A stretch of 64,000 bases of DNA from Bacteroidota bacterium (lineage in GTDB: Bacteria; Bacteroidota; Bacteroidia; NS11-12g; UBA955). Positions 7,506 through 16,353 of this stretch are shown here, piece by piece. Location: positions 578,017 to 642,016 of the forward strand of contig JAMLHC010000001.1 of assembly GCA_023957335.1 (NCBI GenBank). Direction: 5' to 3'. Made by a program: the position numbers and the translations under genes. The notes beneath the pieces were generated by a model that saw only the letters and a program-made list of their open reading frames with translations, was not told the DNA's origin and ran no database searches. Each line of letters starts with the position of its first letter. The stretch's first letter is position 1.

Positions 7506-10334
7506 TCACTTTACCAACTCTCTTGCCAAAAACTTTGCTGTGTAACCAACATTCGCCTTCACAATCTCTTGCGGAGTACCCGTACATAATACTTCTCCCC
7601 CTTTATGCCCCCCTTCGGGACCCATATCAATAATATAGTCTGCTACTTTGATTACATCTAAATTGTGTTCAATTACTACAACCGTATTCCCTTTATCTAC
7701 AAGTTTATTTAACACATCTAATAGCATTCTTACATCTTCAAAATGCAAGCCTGTTGTAGGTTCGTCTAATATATAAAAGGTGGAACCGGTATCTTTTTTT
7801 GATAACTCTTCCGACAACTTCACTCTTTGCGCTTCGCCTCCGGACAAAGTTGTAGAAGATTGACCGAGTTTTACATAACCTAAGCCCACGTCTTTGAGTA
7901 CTGTGAGTTTGCGCTGTATTAATGGAATATTTTCAAAAAAAGGTTCTGCATCGGCTATACTCATGTTGAGCACATCTGATATGGATTTGCCTTTATAGCG
8001 AACTTCCAATGTTTCTCTGTTATAACGCTTGCCGTTGCATGTAGAGCAAAGCACTTCCACATCCGGCAAGAAGTTCATTTCAATGACTTTGTGCCCGCCT
8101 CCTCTACATTCTTCACATCTGCCTCCTTTGACATTGAAAGAGAATCTACCGGGTTTGTAACCTCTGATTTTAGCTTCAGGCATTTCGGCAAAGAGGTTTC
8201 GGATTTCAGTAAACAGTCCGGTATAAGTTGCGGGATTTGAACGCGGAGTCCTGCCAATAGGGTCTTGGTCTATGCGTATCACTTTATCAATGTCATTTTC
8301 TCCTTTTGCTGATTTGTATGGAAGCGGTTTTTTTCTGCTGCCATATTTAGCTTTTGCCAAAATAGGATAGAGTGTTTCATTCACCAGTGAGGATTTTCCA
8401 CTACCTGAAACACCTGTTACACAAATAAATACTCCTAATGGGAAATCAACATCAACTTGTTTAAGATTATGCCCTGAACATCCTTTGAGCTTAATCCATT
8501 TGCCTGACAATTTTCTATGCCTCTTGGGCGTTTCGATCTGTTTTCGACCACTTAAATAATCTGCCGTAATTGAATTTTGTTTTGCAAAATCAAGTGGACT
8601 ACCCGCTGCCACGACATGTCCGCCTTGTATGCCTGCTTTGGGTCCAATATCCACAATATAATCAGCCTCACTAATCATTTCAGCATCATGTTCCACTACA
8701 ATCACAGAATTGCCAACATCTCGCAAGTCTTTAAGCGATTGAATAAGTTTCATGTTATCTCTCGGATGCAATCCTATGCTCGGTTCGTCAAGGATATATA
8801 GGACATTGACAAGTTTTGACCCTATCTGTGTAGCAAGCCTGATTCGCTGTGCCTCTCCTCCGCTCAGTGTAGATGCCGGACTATTCAATGTCAAATAGTC
8901 CAAGCCTACTCCCATCAAAAAACTCATGCGTTCTCTGATTTCTTTGAGTATTTCGGTAGCAATTTCTTTTTGTCTTTCATTCAATTTGGCATCAACCTTT
9001 TTCATCCAATCATTCAGTTCTCCAATGGTCATTTCGGCTAATTCAGCAATATTTTTATCTGCTATTTTATACCATAAAGCCTCTTCTTTCAGCCTTGTGC
9101 CATTACAAGCAGGGCAGTCAACGGGGTGCATAAACTCCTCTGCCCACTCCATCAAGGCTTCACTACGGTTTTCATAAAATTGTTCTTCTATTGTAGGAAT
9201 TACACCTTTGAAATGGGTAAACACCTCGATTTTTCGTCCCTCATAGTTTTCATAGGTTACCTTAAACTCTTCATCTGTACCGTGCATGACAATATCCATA
9301 ATCTCGGGACTTAGTTTACTTACCGGGTCTGCAAGACTAAATCCGAATTTTTTGCTTAATCCTTTTAGTTGTGCAGATACATAATTACCTTTGATTTCTC
9401 CCAGTGGAATAATAGCGCCCCTCATGATGGATTTGGAAGTATCGGGAATGATAGATTCAATACCAATTTCATGAATGATACCGATTCCGTTGCAACGAGG
9501 ACACGCACCATAGGGAGAATTAAACGAAAAAGTATTGGGTTGAGGCTCATCATAAGACAGTCCTGTTTCGGGGTCAATCAGGTTTTTGCTGTAATAAAAC
9601 ACCTTTCCGGTATTCATTTCTATTACCACCAATGATCCTTTACCAAGCTTAAAACTCAATTTGAGGCTGTCTCTCAAACGGGTTTTGTTTTTATCGGTCG
9701 GTTCAAGTCTGTCCACAATCAGTTCAATATCATGAACTTTGTATCGGTCGAGTTTCATTCCGCGACTGATTTCAAAAACCTCACTATCTATTCTAACCTT
9801 GCTATAGCCTTGTTTATGCAAACTTTCAAACAACTCTCTGTAATGACCTTTTCTTGCTTTGACAAGAGGGGCGAGCAACTGTATTTGTTTGCCTGCAAAC
9901 GTTTCTATCAGAAGTCCCAGCACTTGTTCTTCGCTATAACGCACCATTTTTTTACCGGTTTTATAGGAATATGCCTCACCCGCTCTTGCATAGAGTAAAC
10001 GGAGAAAATCGTAAATCTCTGTAATCGTCCCCACCGTAGAACGCGGGTTTTTGCTGACTGTCTTTTGTTCAATCGCAACCACAGGACTCAAACCCTCAAT
10101 TTTATCTACATCCGGACGTTCCATCCCTCCAATGAATTGACGTGCATAAGAGGAGAAAGTCTCCATATATCTGCGCTGCCCTTCGGCAAAAATGGTATCA
10201 AATGCGAGCGAAGATTTGCCACTCCCGCTCAATCCCGTAAAAACCACAAGTTTCCCTGCAGGAATCTTTAAGTCAATGTTTTTCAGGTTATGTTCTCTTG
10301 CACCAAATATTTCAATTTCTTTTGAAAATGCCAT
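7506..10334 (-). CDS. uvrA: UvrABC system protein A
   Basis: DNA damage sensor ATPase of nucleotide excision repair. The 942-aa protein has two ABC modules: Walker A TGLSGSGKSSLAF (about residue 33) with signature LSGGEAQRIRLA, and TGVSGSGKSSLVN with LSGGEAQRVKLS. Zinc-binding cysteine pairs are visible (CPRCNG, CPACNG, CEECRG with CSTCNG). The start ATG overlaps the stop of the upstream rluD-like gene by one base (TAATG), so translation is likely coupled. uvrB and uvrC are not in the window. Confidence 0.98.
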   Translation of the reverse strand: MAFSKEIEIFGAREHNLKNIDLKIPAGKLVVFTGLSGSGKSSLAFDTIFAEGQRRYMETFSSYARQFIGGMERPDVDKIEGLSPVVAIEQKTVSKNPRSTVGTITEIYDFLRLLYARAGEAYSYKTGKKMVRYSEEQVLGLLIETFAGKQIQLLAPLVKARKGHYRELFESLHKQGYSKVRIDSEVFEISRGMKLDRYKVHDIELIVDRLEPTDKNKTRLRDSLKLSFKLGKGSLVVIEMNTGKVFYYSKNLIDPETGLSYDEPQPNTFSFNSPYGACPRCNGIGIIHEIGIESIIPDTSKSIMRGAIIPLGEIKGNYVSAQLKGLSKKFGFSLADPVSKLSPEIMDIVMHGTDEEFKVTYENYEGRKIEVFTHFKGVIPTIEEQFYENRSEALMEWAEEFMHPVDCPACNGTRLKEEALWYKIADKNIAELAEMTIGELNDWMKKVDAKLNERQKEIATEILKEIRERMSFLMGVGLDYLTLNSPASTLSGGEAQRIRLATQIGSKLVNVLYILDEPSIGLHPRDNMKLIQSLKDLRDVGNSVIVVEHDAEMISEADYIVDIGPKAGIQGGHVVAAGSPLDFAKQNSITADYLSGRKQIETPKRHRKLSGKWIKLKGCSGHNLKQVDVDFPLGVFICVTGVSGSGKSSLVNETLYPILAKAKYGSRKKPLPYKSAKGENDIDKVIRIDQDPIGRTPRSNPATYTGLFTEIRNLFAEMPEAKIRGYKPGRFSFNVKGGRCEECRGGGHKVIEMNFLPDVEVLCSTCNGKRYNRETLEVRYKGKSISDVLNMSIADAEPFFENIPLIQRKLTVLKDVGLGYVKLGQSSTTLSGGEAQRVKLSEELSKKDTGSTFYILDEPTTGLHFEDVRMLLDVLNKLVDKGNTVVVIEHNLDVIKVADYIIDMGPEGGHKGGEVLCTGTPQEIVKANVGYTAKFLARELVK

Positions 10335-11371
10335 TATTCCTCCATCTTATTACTGTTTACATATCGTCTGAGTTTTTCTAATACCGTTTTGAAATCTTCA
10401 GGAAAATCTGCTTCAAAATATATTCTTTTCTTGGTTTTGGGGTGTTCAAACCCTAATGAATAGGCATGCAAAGCCTGTCGTGGCAGGATAGAAAAACAAT
10501 TATTAATAAACTGATTAAATTTACCAAAAGACATCCCTTTCAGAATCACATTACCGCCATACATTTCATCGTTAAAAATAGGGTGCCCAATGTATTTCAT
10601 GTGTGCCCTGATTTGGTGAGTCCTACCGGTCTCGAGTGTACATTTAATCAATGTTACAAAATGAAATCGTTCCACCACCTCATAGTGAGTAATTGCGTGT
10701 TTGCCTTGTTCCTCATCTGTTGTAACTACTGAACGCCTTCTGTCTTTTGGGTCGCGCATTAGGTTACCTACAATTGTTCCATTGTCTTGTTTCACATCTC
10801 CCCACACAAGTGCATAATAATTGCGGTCTATGCTATGGTCAAAAAACTGTTTTGCCAAATAGTTGAGTGCGTATTCGGTTTTGGCAATTACCAGCAGCCC
10901 ACTTGTATCCTTGTCTATCCTATGTACCAGACCCGGTCTTGTTATATCATCTCGATGGGGCAAATGTTCAAAATGATGCACCAAGCCATGTACTAATGTT
11001 CCAGTATAATTATTATACCCCGGATGCACAACCATTCCCGCAGGTTTATTGATTATCAACAGTTCATCATCTTCATAGACTATAGTTAAGTCCATCTTTT
11101 CAGGATGAATCTCTGTGTCACGTGGCGGCTCGGGCAGCACCACCGAAATCACATCATTTGGCTTGACTTTATAATTGGATTTGACAACATTTGAGTTGAC
11201 CAAAACACTACCGGCTTCAATTCCTTTTTGGACTTTGGTTCGGGTTGCATTTGGAATCCTATGAGTCAGAAAAACATCAATTCTGATGGGATTTTGACCA
11301 GGGTCCACTTGGATACTAAAATGTTCGTATAAATCCCTATCTTCGGACAGGCTCTCCTGCTCCTCATTCAT
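10334..11371 (-). CDS. rluD: RluD/RluA-family 23S rRNA pseudouridine synthase
   Basis: Isomerises uridines to pseudouridine, most likely in 23S rRNA. An N-terminal S4 RNA-binding domain (RIDVFLTHRIPNATRTKVQK) is followed by the catalytic domain with GLVHRIDKDTSGLLVIAKT, containing the catalytic Asp, and the RTHQIRAHM motif. The ATG at 11371 gives 345 aa and is preferred to the upstream in-frame start at 11398. It overlaps uvrA by one base. RluD is the best fit because of the S4 domain, but RluC-like specificity cannot be excluded. Confidence 0.88.
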   Translation of the reverse strand: MNEEQESLSEDRDLYEHFSIQVDPGQNPIRIDVFLTHRIPNATRTKVQKGIEAGSVLVNSNVVKSNYKVKPNDVISVVLPEPPRDTEIHPEKMDLTIVYEDDELLIINKPAGMVVHPGYNNYTGTLVHGLVHHFEHLPHRDDITRPGLVHRIDKDTSGLLVIAKTEYALNYLAKQFFDHSIDRNYYALVWGDVKQDNGTIVGNLMRDPKDRRRSVVTTDEEQGKHAITHYEVVERFHFVTLIKCTLETGRTHQIRAHMKYIGHPIFNDEMYGGNVILKGMSFGKFNQFINNCFSILPRQALHAYSLGFEHPKTKKRIYFEADFPEDFKTVLEKLRRYVNSNKMEE

Positions 11372-11449
11372 AGGTGCAAAGGTAACTAATCTGCACAAAA
11401 TATATAAGTGAGAGGATAAAGCAAGCTTCTGCCTAATCCGTCACTCTGT

Positions 11450-11932
11450 TTACTTTACTTTATCAAAATAAATATCTCCATCCACGCCAAAACTTTCAAT
11501 ATTGGCTTTGAGGACTAATTGCGTTTTTGAAATTGACACAATTTCAGCCGTATCTGTGAGAAAAATAACATCAATAAACATCCGATCCTTACCCACCATC
11601 ATCCATGCGCCTTGCTGAGTTTGTGCATCAGCATCATTACATTTGGTTTCTCCTTCATCAATCAACAACAAATCGTCTGCTTGAAACTGATAAGTATTGT
11701 CTTTTTGACAAGGTTGAAAAATGGGTAGTATGGATGAGTTCCAAACATCAATCCCTTGGGACATTACTTTGGTAACTTTCCAAGTATTTGACATCACAAG
11801 TTCTTTGTTGGTAGGTGGTTTAGGCTCTTCTTTCTTGTCTTCATCTTTTTTATCTTTCTTGCAAGAAGTAATAAAAATAGCGCTGAGCGCAAATACGGAT
11901 ATTAAAAGAGTACTTAATATTGTCTTTTTCAT
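11450..11932 (-). CDS. Lipocalin-like lipoprotein
   Basis: Secreted lipoprotein of unknown function, 160 aa. Signal peptide MKKTILSTLLISVFALSAIF with lipobox ending ITSC at about residue 24, then a Lys/Glu/Asp-rich linker (KKDKKDEDKKEEPKPP) and a compact beta-rich domain with NTWKVTKVMSQGIDVW, resembling Bacteroidota lipocalin-like proteins. It probably sits in the outer membrane. The fold assignment is tentative. Confidence 0.6.
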   Translation of the reverse strand: MKKTILSTLLISVFALSAIFITSCKKDKKDEDKKEEPKPPTNKELVMSNTWKVTKVMSQGIDVWNSSILPIFQPCQKDNTYQFQADDLLLIDEGETKCNDADAQTQQGAWMMVGKDRMFIDVIFLTDTAEIVSISKTQLVLKANIESFGVDGDIYFDKVK

Positions 11933-12002
11933 AAGGCAAATATAAGAATGTTTATTACAGTTGCACTGAATATGATTTTAACAAAATGAATCACAAGTAT
12001 CA

Positions 12003-12028
12003 TGCAGATTTGGAATTATAAATCTGCA
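12003..12028. repeat. Nine-base perfect inverted repeat
   Basis: TGCAGATTT and AAATCTGCA flank an eight-base loop in the 164-base gap between the GT2 and lipoprotein genes. No U tract follows on either strand, so it is not a typical terminator; it may be an RNA hairpin at the end of the GT2 transcript or a protein-binding site. Confidence 0.4.
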
Positions 12029-12096
12029 ATATATACCTTGTATATAGCTATAAATTATTAGACAGAATGAGCTTATCAACCAAATTTGACAAGTTT

Positions 12097-12828
12097 TTAC
12101 TTAAATGCTTTGTTGCCAATCATGGCTTTCCAACGAAGCTCAATCACACCAAAGAAAGCTTCTTTGAAAATCCCCATACTCATTTTAGATTGACCTCGTT
12201 TACGGTCTGTAAAAATGATGGACACTTCTTCAATCTTAAAGCCTTTGCGCCAAGCCTTGTATTTCATTTCTATTTGAAAAGCATAGCCTTTGAACTTAAT
12301 CAGGTTAAGATTGATTTTTTCCAATACAATTCTTTTATAAGCAACAAAACCTGCTGTTGCGTCATTGATTGGGAGTCCTGTAATAAACTTTACATATCGA
12401 GAGGCATAATAGGACATGATGACCCTTTTGATACCCCAATTAACCACATTCACTCCGGTTTTGTACCTACTGCCCACTGCCACATCTGCACCTTCATCAA
12501 GTGCTTTGAACAATTCAGGTAAGTCGGCTGGGTTATGGCTGAAATCTGCATCCATTTCGGCAATCTGCTCATAACCGTTTTCTAAACACCAAGTAAAACC
12601 AGCAACATAAGCCTTTCCAAGTCCTTCCTTCTTTTTTCTATTCAACAAATGGATGCGCCCTTCATGCTGTTTAGCTTTCTGATCTACAAGGGATGCTGTA
12701 CCATCCGGAGAATTGTCGTCCACCACCAATATATCCATAGGCATAGACAAGTTCATGACTGTATCCAGCATCAGACCTATGTTTTCAATCTCATTGTACG
12801 TGGGGATGACTACAATTCTCTTTACCAA
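12097..12828 (-). CDS. Polyprenol monophosphomannose synthase-like GT2 glycosyltransferase
   Basis: GT-A glycosyltransferase probably moving mannose from GDP-mannose to undecaprenyl phosphate. It shows VIPTYNEIENIGLMLDTV, the metal-binding region VVDDNSPDGTA, the acceptor motif EMDADFSHNP and SRYKTGVNVVNWG, all typical of the DPM1 group. No C-terminal membrane domain is present, so it is the soluble type. The first residues of the family (KRIVVIPTYNE) directly follow TTG at 12826-12828. A longer reading to 12930 would overlap the divergent HAD gene and looks artificial, so the TTG start (243 aa) is preferred. Confidence 0.85.
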   Translation of the reverse strand: MVKRIVVIPTYNEIENIGLMLDTVMNLSMPMDILVVDDNSPDGTASLVDQKAKQHEGRIHLLNRKKKEGLGKAYVAGFTWCLENGYEQIAEMDADFSHNPADLPELFKALDEGADVAVGSRYKTGVNVVNWGIKRVIMSYYASRYVKFITGLPINDATAGFVAYKRIVLEKINLNLIKFKGYAFQIEMKYKAWRKGFKIEEVSIIFTDRKRGQSKMSMGIFKEAFFGVIELRWKAMIGNKAFK

Positions 12829-12886
12829 TGGATTATTTTTTATTGATGCAAATATGAACTTATTTTGGAAACCCAAAAAATAGGTT

Positions 12887-13369
12887 TTGAATAAAATTAT
12901 CTTTTTAGACAGGGATGGTGTTTTGAACATCGAAAAGGAACACTATATCAGCAGTGTTGATGATTTTGAAATCAACCCTCTTATCATCCCTTTTCTCAAA
13001 AAAGCCATTGAAAAAAACTTCAAATTAGTAGTCATCACCAATCAAGGTGGAATTGCCAAAGGCTTATACACCCATGAAACCTTACATCAAATCCATCACA
13101 AGATGCAAAGCGAGTTTTCCGTTCATGGCATCCGGTTTGATGATATTTTCTATTGTCCTCATCACGATGATTTTGGCAAATGCTTATGCAGGAAACCCGC
13201 TTCACTCATGATAGAGCGGGCTATTCACAGATACCATGCAGACAAGGCACTCTGTTTTATGATTGGCGACCGCCCACGCGACATTATTGCGGCTGAACAA
13301 GCGGGTATCAGAGGTTTTTTGGTTGAGCCTAACAGCAGTCTTGATTTTTTGATGGAAGAATTGAAGTGA
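12887..13369 (+). CDS. HAD-superfamily phosphatase, GmhB/HisB-like
   Basis: Phosphatase of the HAD IIIA group, 160 aa. The nucleophile motif is FLDRDGVLN at residues 6-14, motif II VITNQGGIAKG, and the Zn-binding Cys/His cluster YCPHHDDFGKCLCRKP typical of GmhB (heptose bisphosphate phosphatase); motif IV is MIGDRPRDIIAAEQAG. Heptose metabolism is plausible because gmhA lies at 53022-53588, but substrate is inferred. The start is TTG at 12887; no ATG fits. It is divergent from the GT2 gene, 58 bases away. Confidence 0.8.
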   Translation: MNKIIFLDRDGVLNIEKEHYISSVDDFEINPLIIPFLKKAIEKNFKLVVITNQGGIAKGLYTHETLHQIHHKMQSEFSVHGIRFDDIFYCPHHDDFGKCLCRKPASLMIERAIHRYHADKALCFMIGDRPRDIIAAEQAGIRGFLVEPNSSLDFLMEELK

Positions 13370-13408
13370 AACGCAACAGCATTGCACACTCATTAGCTTC
13401 TATTATTC

Positions 13409-13702
13409 TTACACAAATTGTTTTACAATTCTTTCCAACTCGTGTGCAGGCACCACTCCGGATTGCCTCCATTTCATTTCTCCTTTTTTGAAAACAATCA
13501 GAGTCGGAACGCCCTGAATTTGAAGTGCAGCAGCCGCTTGCGGGTTTTTGTCCACATCAATTTTAATGATACTTACGCTGTCTCCCACTTGTTTTTTGAG
13601 GTCGTCAAGAATAGGTGCCATCATTTTACAAGGTCCGCACCATTCTGCGGAAAAGTCAACAAGTACGGGCTTATTCTGATTAATGATTTCTTGGAATGTC
13701 AT
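13409..13702 (-). CDS. trxA: Thioredoxin
   Basis: Disulfide reductase of 97 aa with the canonical active site WCGPC at residues 21-25 and the cis-proline motif GVPTLIVF. No signal peptide, so it acts in the cytoplasm. It ends the minus-strand redox cluster and overlaps the reading frame of the upstream DUF6132 gene by about 20 bases. The association with rhodanese, DUF302 and haem-motif genes suggests it reduces a partner of that cluster. Confidence 0.93.
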   Translation of the reverse strand: MTFQEIINQNKPVLVDFSAEWCGPCKMMAPILDDLKKQVGDSVSIIKIDVDKNPQAAAALQIQGVPTLIVFKKGEMKWRQSGVVPAHELERIVKQFV

Positions 13703-13901
13703 GTTTGGTTTTGTTTTCTTTTTTGAACATAGAAAAAGCGAGTCCCCCCATCAAAGCACCATAAGCAGTACTATTCAACGGTTTTGAAGTAATTGCACAG
13801 GTGCCCGATTCGCATCCCACAAAGTGCCAATAGAGGAATCCTGCAATGGCTCCTACACAAACGCCAATGATTACGAGTAAGTTATTTTTGACAAAATTCA
13901 T
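13680..13901 (-). CDS. DUF6132-like small membrane protein
   Basis: Small protein of about 73 aa from the ATG at 13901 ([13 protein letters not shown]). It has one clear membrane segment ([20 protein letters not shown]), a Cys pair ([12 protein letters not shown]), and a second hydrophobic Gly/Ala stretch ([14 protein letters not shown]), the pattern of DUF6132. An upstream ATG at 13928 would overlap the previous gene and is less likely. The conserved cysteines fit a redox or metal role; function unknown. Confidence 0.7.
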   Translation of the reverse strand: MNFVKNNLLVIIGVCVGAIAGFLYWHFVGCESGTCAITSKPLNSTAYGALMGGLAFSMFKKENKTKHDIPRNH

Positions 13902-14512
13902 AGTGTTGTATTTAGTTTTATTTTCCAAAGCCCTCTCAACTCTCCCATCTTATAACCGGTGGCTTTGTCATTTGGGTATTTTGCTTGTATTACATCATAG
14001 GTTTCTTTGTTAATGTCTTGTCCGACCACACCGTGACAGGAAAGACAAGTAGGCATTCCTATAGGTATTGCTTTGAAGTAATAGGTTTCATTGTTTTCTT
14101 GTATAATTATATGTTTGTCCGGCAAACTTGCATCTGACATCATTAGGACAATTTCATTCCAAGCAGTCTTGTCCATATTACTATTGAGTCCGTTGTTAGG
14201 GTTTCTGTTTAAATTGCTAACGCGACTAATTTGAGCCAAAAACATGTCGGAAGCAGAATCCGTAAGCGATACAGCACGTGTATTACAAAAGTCAACTGCG
14301 CCTGCTACACCTTTTTCTTTGATGGCATTGGCAACATTGGCAAGTAAAATCTGCTGGGTTTGTTTTGCCATCTCGTCACCTATTGCCAGAAATTTGGCTG
14401 TGTCTAAAATAGCATGTGCAGTCTTGACTTCGGTTGTTTCTGCAACTTCTGAACGATTGCTGCTGCACGCAACAAATGAAGCCATAACTATTATGCCAAA
14501 GATTTTTTTCAT
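13898..14512 (-). CDS. Tll0287-like (DUF3365) lipoprotein with a CxxCH motif
   Basis: Exported protein of 204 aa with lipobox (MKKIFGIIVMASFVAC, Cys 16), then a helical domain ending in TCLSCHG, the c-type haem-binding signature, near residues 153-158. The downstream part (YPNDKATGYKMGELRGLWKI) is characteristic of the DUF3365/Tll0287-like family, which is related to haem-containing PAS-like sensor domains. It overlaps the upstream gene by four bases (ATGA), so the two are translationally coupled. Role unknown; periplasmic redox sensing or electron transfer is plausible. Confidence 0.8.
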   Translation of the reverse strand: MKKIFGIIVMASFVACSSNRSEVAETTEVKTAHAILDTAKFLAIGDEMAKQTQQILLANVANAIKEKGVAGAVDFCNTRAVSLTDSASDMFLAQISRVSNLNRNPNNGLNSNMDKTAWNEIVLMMSDASLPDKHIIIQENNETYYFKAIPIGMPTCLSCHGVVGQDINKETYDVIQAKYPNDKATGYKMGELRGLWKIKLNTTL

Positions 14513-14772
14513 TTTATTTCTTCAAAAGTAATTGTTTCTTTTTTGTCTTGTGGAGTCTGTGTGTTACTTGTATTACAACAGGATTTTGTGCCTGCACAAC
14601 CCATTTTAAAAACCCCCATACTGAAAAGTGCAATTCCCATGATGGCAACAAACCAATCATGAATCTGAACCGCTTGCACAACCATCATGACACCCATCAC
14701 CAGATAAAGAATCCGCATTAAATTCCAGCCTTTGAGTAGGTCTTTCAATTTATTTTCAATTTTCATATTCAT
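14509..14772 (-). CDS. Small membrane protein with C-terminal cysteines
   Basis: Unnamed protein of 87 aa with two membrane segments (LMRILYLVMGVMMVVQAVQI and FVAIMGIALFSMGVFKMG), then a Cys-rich tail CAGTKSCCNTS and a charged end. I do not recognise a named family; the shape resembles DUF2892-type redox-associated membrane proteins. ATG starts exist at 14772 and 14766. Coupled to the following lipoprotein gene by a four-base overlap. Confidence 0.6.
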   Translation of the reverse strand: MNMKIENKLKDLLKGWNLMRILYLVMGVMMVVQAVQIHDWFVAIMGIALFSMGVFKMGCAGTKSCCNTSNTQTPQDKKETITFEEIK

Positions 14773-14793
14773 GCAAAGTTAATGATAATATTA

Positions 14794-15399
14794 TTATTTC
14801 TTGCGAGCCAGCATGCTTACGATGACTGATTGTCCTTGCAATACACGACCTTCATTCATTTGGATGATTTTTTCGGATATTTCTATCATTTCAAAATCTG
14901 CAAAATCTTTCTTCAACATTTCCAAATCATAGTAAAGCTCATGTGTGCTTGTATGGGCATCCTCTCCCAAACTTTTTCCATTTCCAAAACCTTGCAGTAT
15001 CAACCAGCCTCCGCGCTTGAGGTATGAACTTAATTGTTTGTGTAAAGTACTTCTTTTCTCCGGCTCAAAATGCGCAAAAATTAAAGCCAACACATCAAAC
15101 GACTCCGACTCATAATCAAGTTGCGCTATATCACCTACATGATAATCAATCTCAAGTCCTGCTTTTTGTGCCAAGGTATCTGCTTTATGTTTTGCCACTA
15201 CGCTGAGGTCAAAGGCTGATACACTCCAACCATTTTGAGCAGCAAAGACTGCATTCCTGCCTTCTCCTTCTGCCGCAAACAAGATTTTTCCTGCCGGTAT
15301 TTCCACTAATTTGTCTTTCAGAAACAGATTGGGGCTTTCACCAAACAGAAATACGTCAGGACTGTAAAGTTTATCCCAATATTCCCGATTGAACATCAT
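14794..15399 (-). CDS. Class I SAM-dependent methyltransferase (downstream copy of a pair)
   Basis: Methyltransferase of 201 aa with the SAM-binding motif I in an unusual form (ILFAAEGEGRNAVFAA), the acidic motif II (VSAFDLS) and motif IV region (DVLALIFAHF). It is homologous to the gene just upstream and resembles TehB-like thiopurine/oxyanion methyltransferases. Its ATG follows the TAG of the upstream gene with no spacer. The substrate is unknown; a metalloid, thiol or other small molecule would suit the redox cluster. Confidence 0.82.
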   Translation of the reverse strand: MMFNREYWDKLYSPDVFLFGESPNLFLKDKLVEIPAGKILFAAEGEGRNAVFAAQNGWSVSAFDLSVVAKHKADTLAQKAGLEIDYHVGDIAQLDYESESFDVLALIFAHFEPEKRSTLHKQLSSYLKRGGWLILQGFGNGKSLGEDAHTSTHELYYDLEMLKKDFADFEMIEISEKIIQMNEGRVLQGQSVIVSMLARKK

Positions 15400-16020
15400 C
15401 TAGTTCTTAATTGCAAATACCCTTACAAGGTTTGATTTTCCTTTGTGATAATCTCCTTCGTTCAGGTTGTCCACGACTTCGGCAATTTCCACAAACTTAA
15501 AGCCTTCAAAATCTGTTTTAAGTTCATTGATATCAAAGAGCATATCCACATCTTTTGGACCTCCTGCATGGGGGTTAACTGCTTGGTTGGCAATATGTTT
15601 TTTATCAAAACCTTCCAAAATGAGACAACCGCCTTTTTTCACAAAACTTGTTAAAGTCTTATGAAACTTTCTTCGAACAGCAGAAGGGAAATGGGCGAAA
15701 ACAAGCACGAGCGCATCGAAGGATTCGGCAGGGTACTCGGCATTTTCAATATCTGAAATTTTATAATCAAACTTCACATTGTGCCTTTGAGCTAAGAGTT
15801 CTGCTTTCTTTTTTCCTTCTTCACTTTGGTCAAATGCACAAACATCCCAACCTAATGTGGCGGCATACACAGCGTTGCGCCCTTCTCCTTCGCATGGAAA
15901 CAAGACCTTGCCTGCTTTCATTCCTTTGAGCTTTGATTTGACAAATTCATTGGGAGCCTCACCATACACATAAGCAGTTTGTGCAAATCGCTCATTCCAA
16001 AATGCTCTGCTGTTTGCCAT
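15400..16020 (-). CDS. Class I SAM-dependent methyltransferase (upstream copy of a pair)
   Basis: 206-aa paralogue of the next gene: VLFPCEGEGRNAVYAA matches ILFAAEGEGRNAVFAA, and LVLVFAHFP matches LALIFAHFE. Both begin with the same tryptophan-rich N-terminus (FWNERFAQTAYVYGEAPNEF) typical of the family annotated as TehB-like. The gene overlaps the rhodanese stop by one base (TAATG). Divergence between the two copies suggests an old duplication and possibly different substrates. Confidence 0.82.
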   Translation of the reverse strand: MANSRAFWNERFAQTAYVYGEAPNEFVKSKLKGMKAGKVLFPCEGEGRNAVYAATLGWDVCAFDQSEEGKKKAELLAQRHNVKFDYKISDIENAEYPAESFDALVLVFAHFPSAVRRKFHKTLTSFVKKGGCLILEGFDKKHIANQAVNPHAGGPKDVDMLFDINELKTDFEGFKFVEIAEVVDNLNEGDYHKGKSNLVRVFAIKN

Positions 16021-16349
16021 TATTTTTCTTGTTCGATTTCGTTCACAATAGCATCAACGCTATACCATGAACCTCCATTATAAATATTAGTAATACCTTG
16101 TTGTTCAAGATATCCTTTTGCTTGTGTACATCTGCCACCACTCTGACAGAACAGTACAATATTCTTTTTTCCTTTGAACTTTGACACTTTGCCGGGTATT
16201 GTATCCAAAGGAATATTCACTGCACCTTTTACACTTCCGCCTGAAAACTCGCCAGGTGTACGGACATCTACCAAATAGGCTCCGTCTTTGATAACTTCTT
16301 TGAGTTGTGCATTGTCTGCACCAAATAATGATTTAAAAATTCCAAACAT
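16020..16349 (-). CDS. Single-domain rhodanese
   Basis: Sulfurtransferase-like protein of 109 aa with DVRTPGEFSGGSVKGAVNIP and the active-site loop FCQSGGRC (catalytic Cys near residue 68). No signal peptide, so cytoplasmic. It sits next to a DUF2892 gene; in E. coli YgaP these two domains are fused, which supports joint work in sulfur or redox transfer at the inner membrane. Confidence 0.9.
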   Translation of the reverse strand: MFGIFKSLFGADNAQLKEVIKDGAYLVDVRTPGEFSGGSVKGAVNIPLDTIPGKVSKFKGKKNIVLFCQSGGRCTQAKGYLEQQGITNIYNGGSWYSVDAIVNEIEQEK

Positions 16350-16353
16350 GGGT

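Noticed and set aside
7366-7587. Minus-strand open frame of 73 codons overlapping the uvrA end
   Set aside because: It overlaps the uvrA stop in another frame and has no family match; the better remnant candidate in the same gap uses a different frame.
12067-12522. Long plus-strand open frame opposite the GT2 gene
   Set aside because: It is a shadow of the real minus-strand gene, with no recognisable protein.
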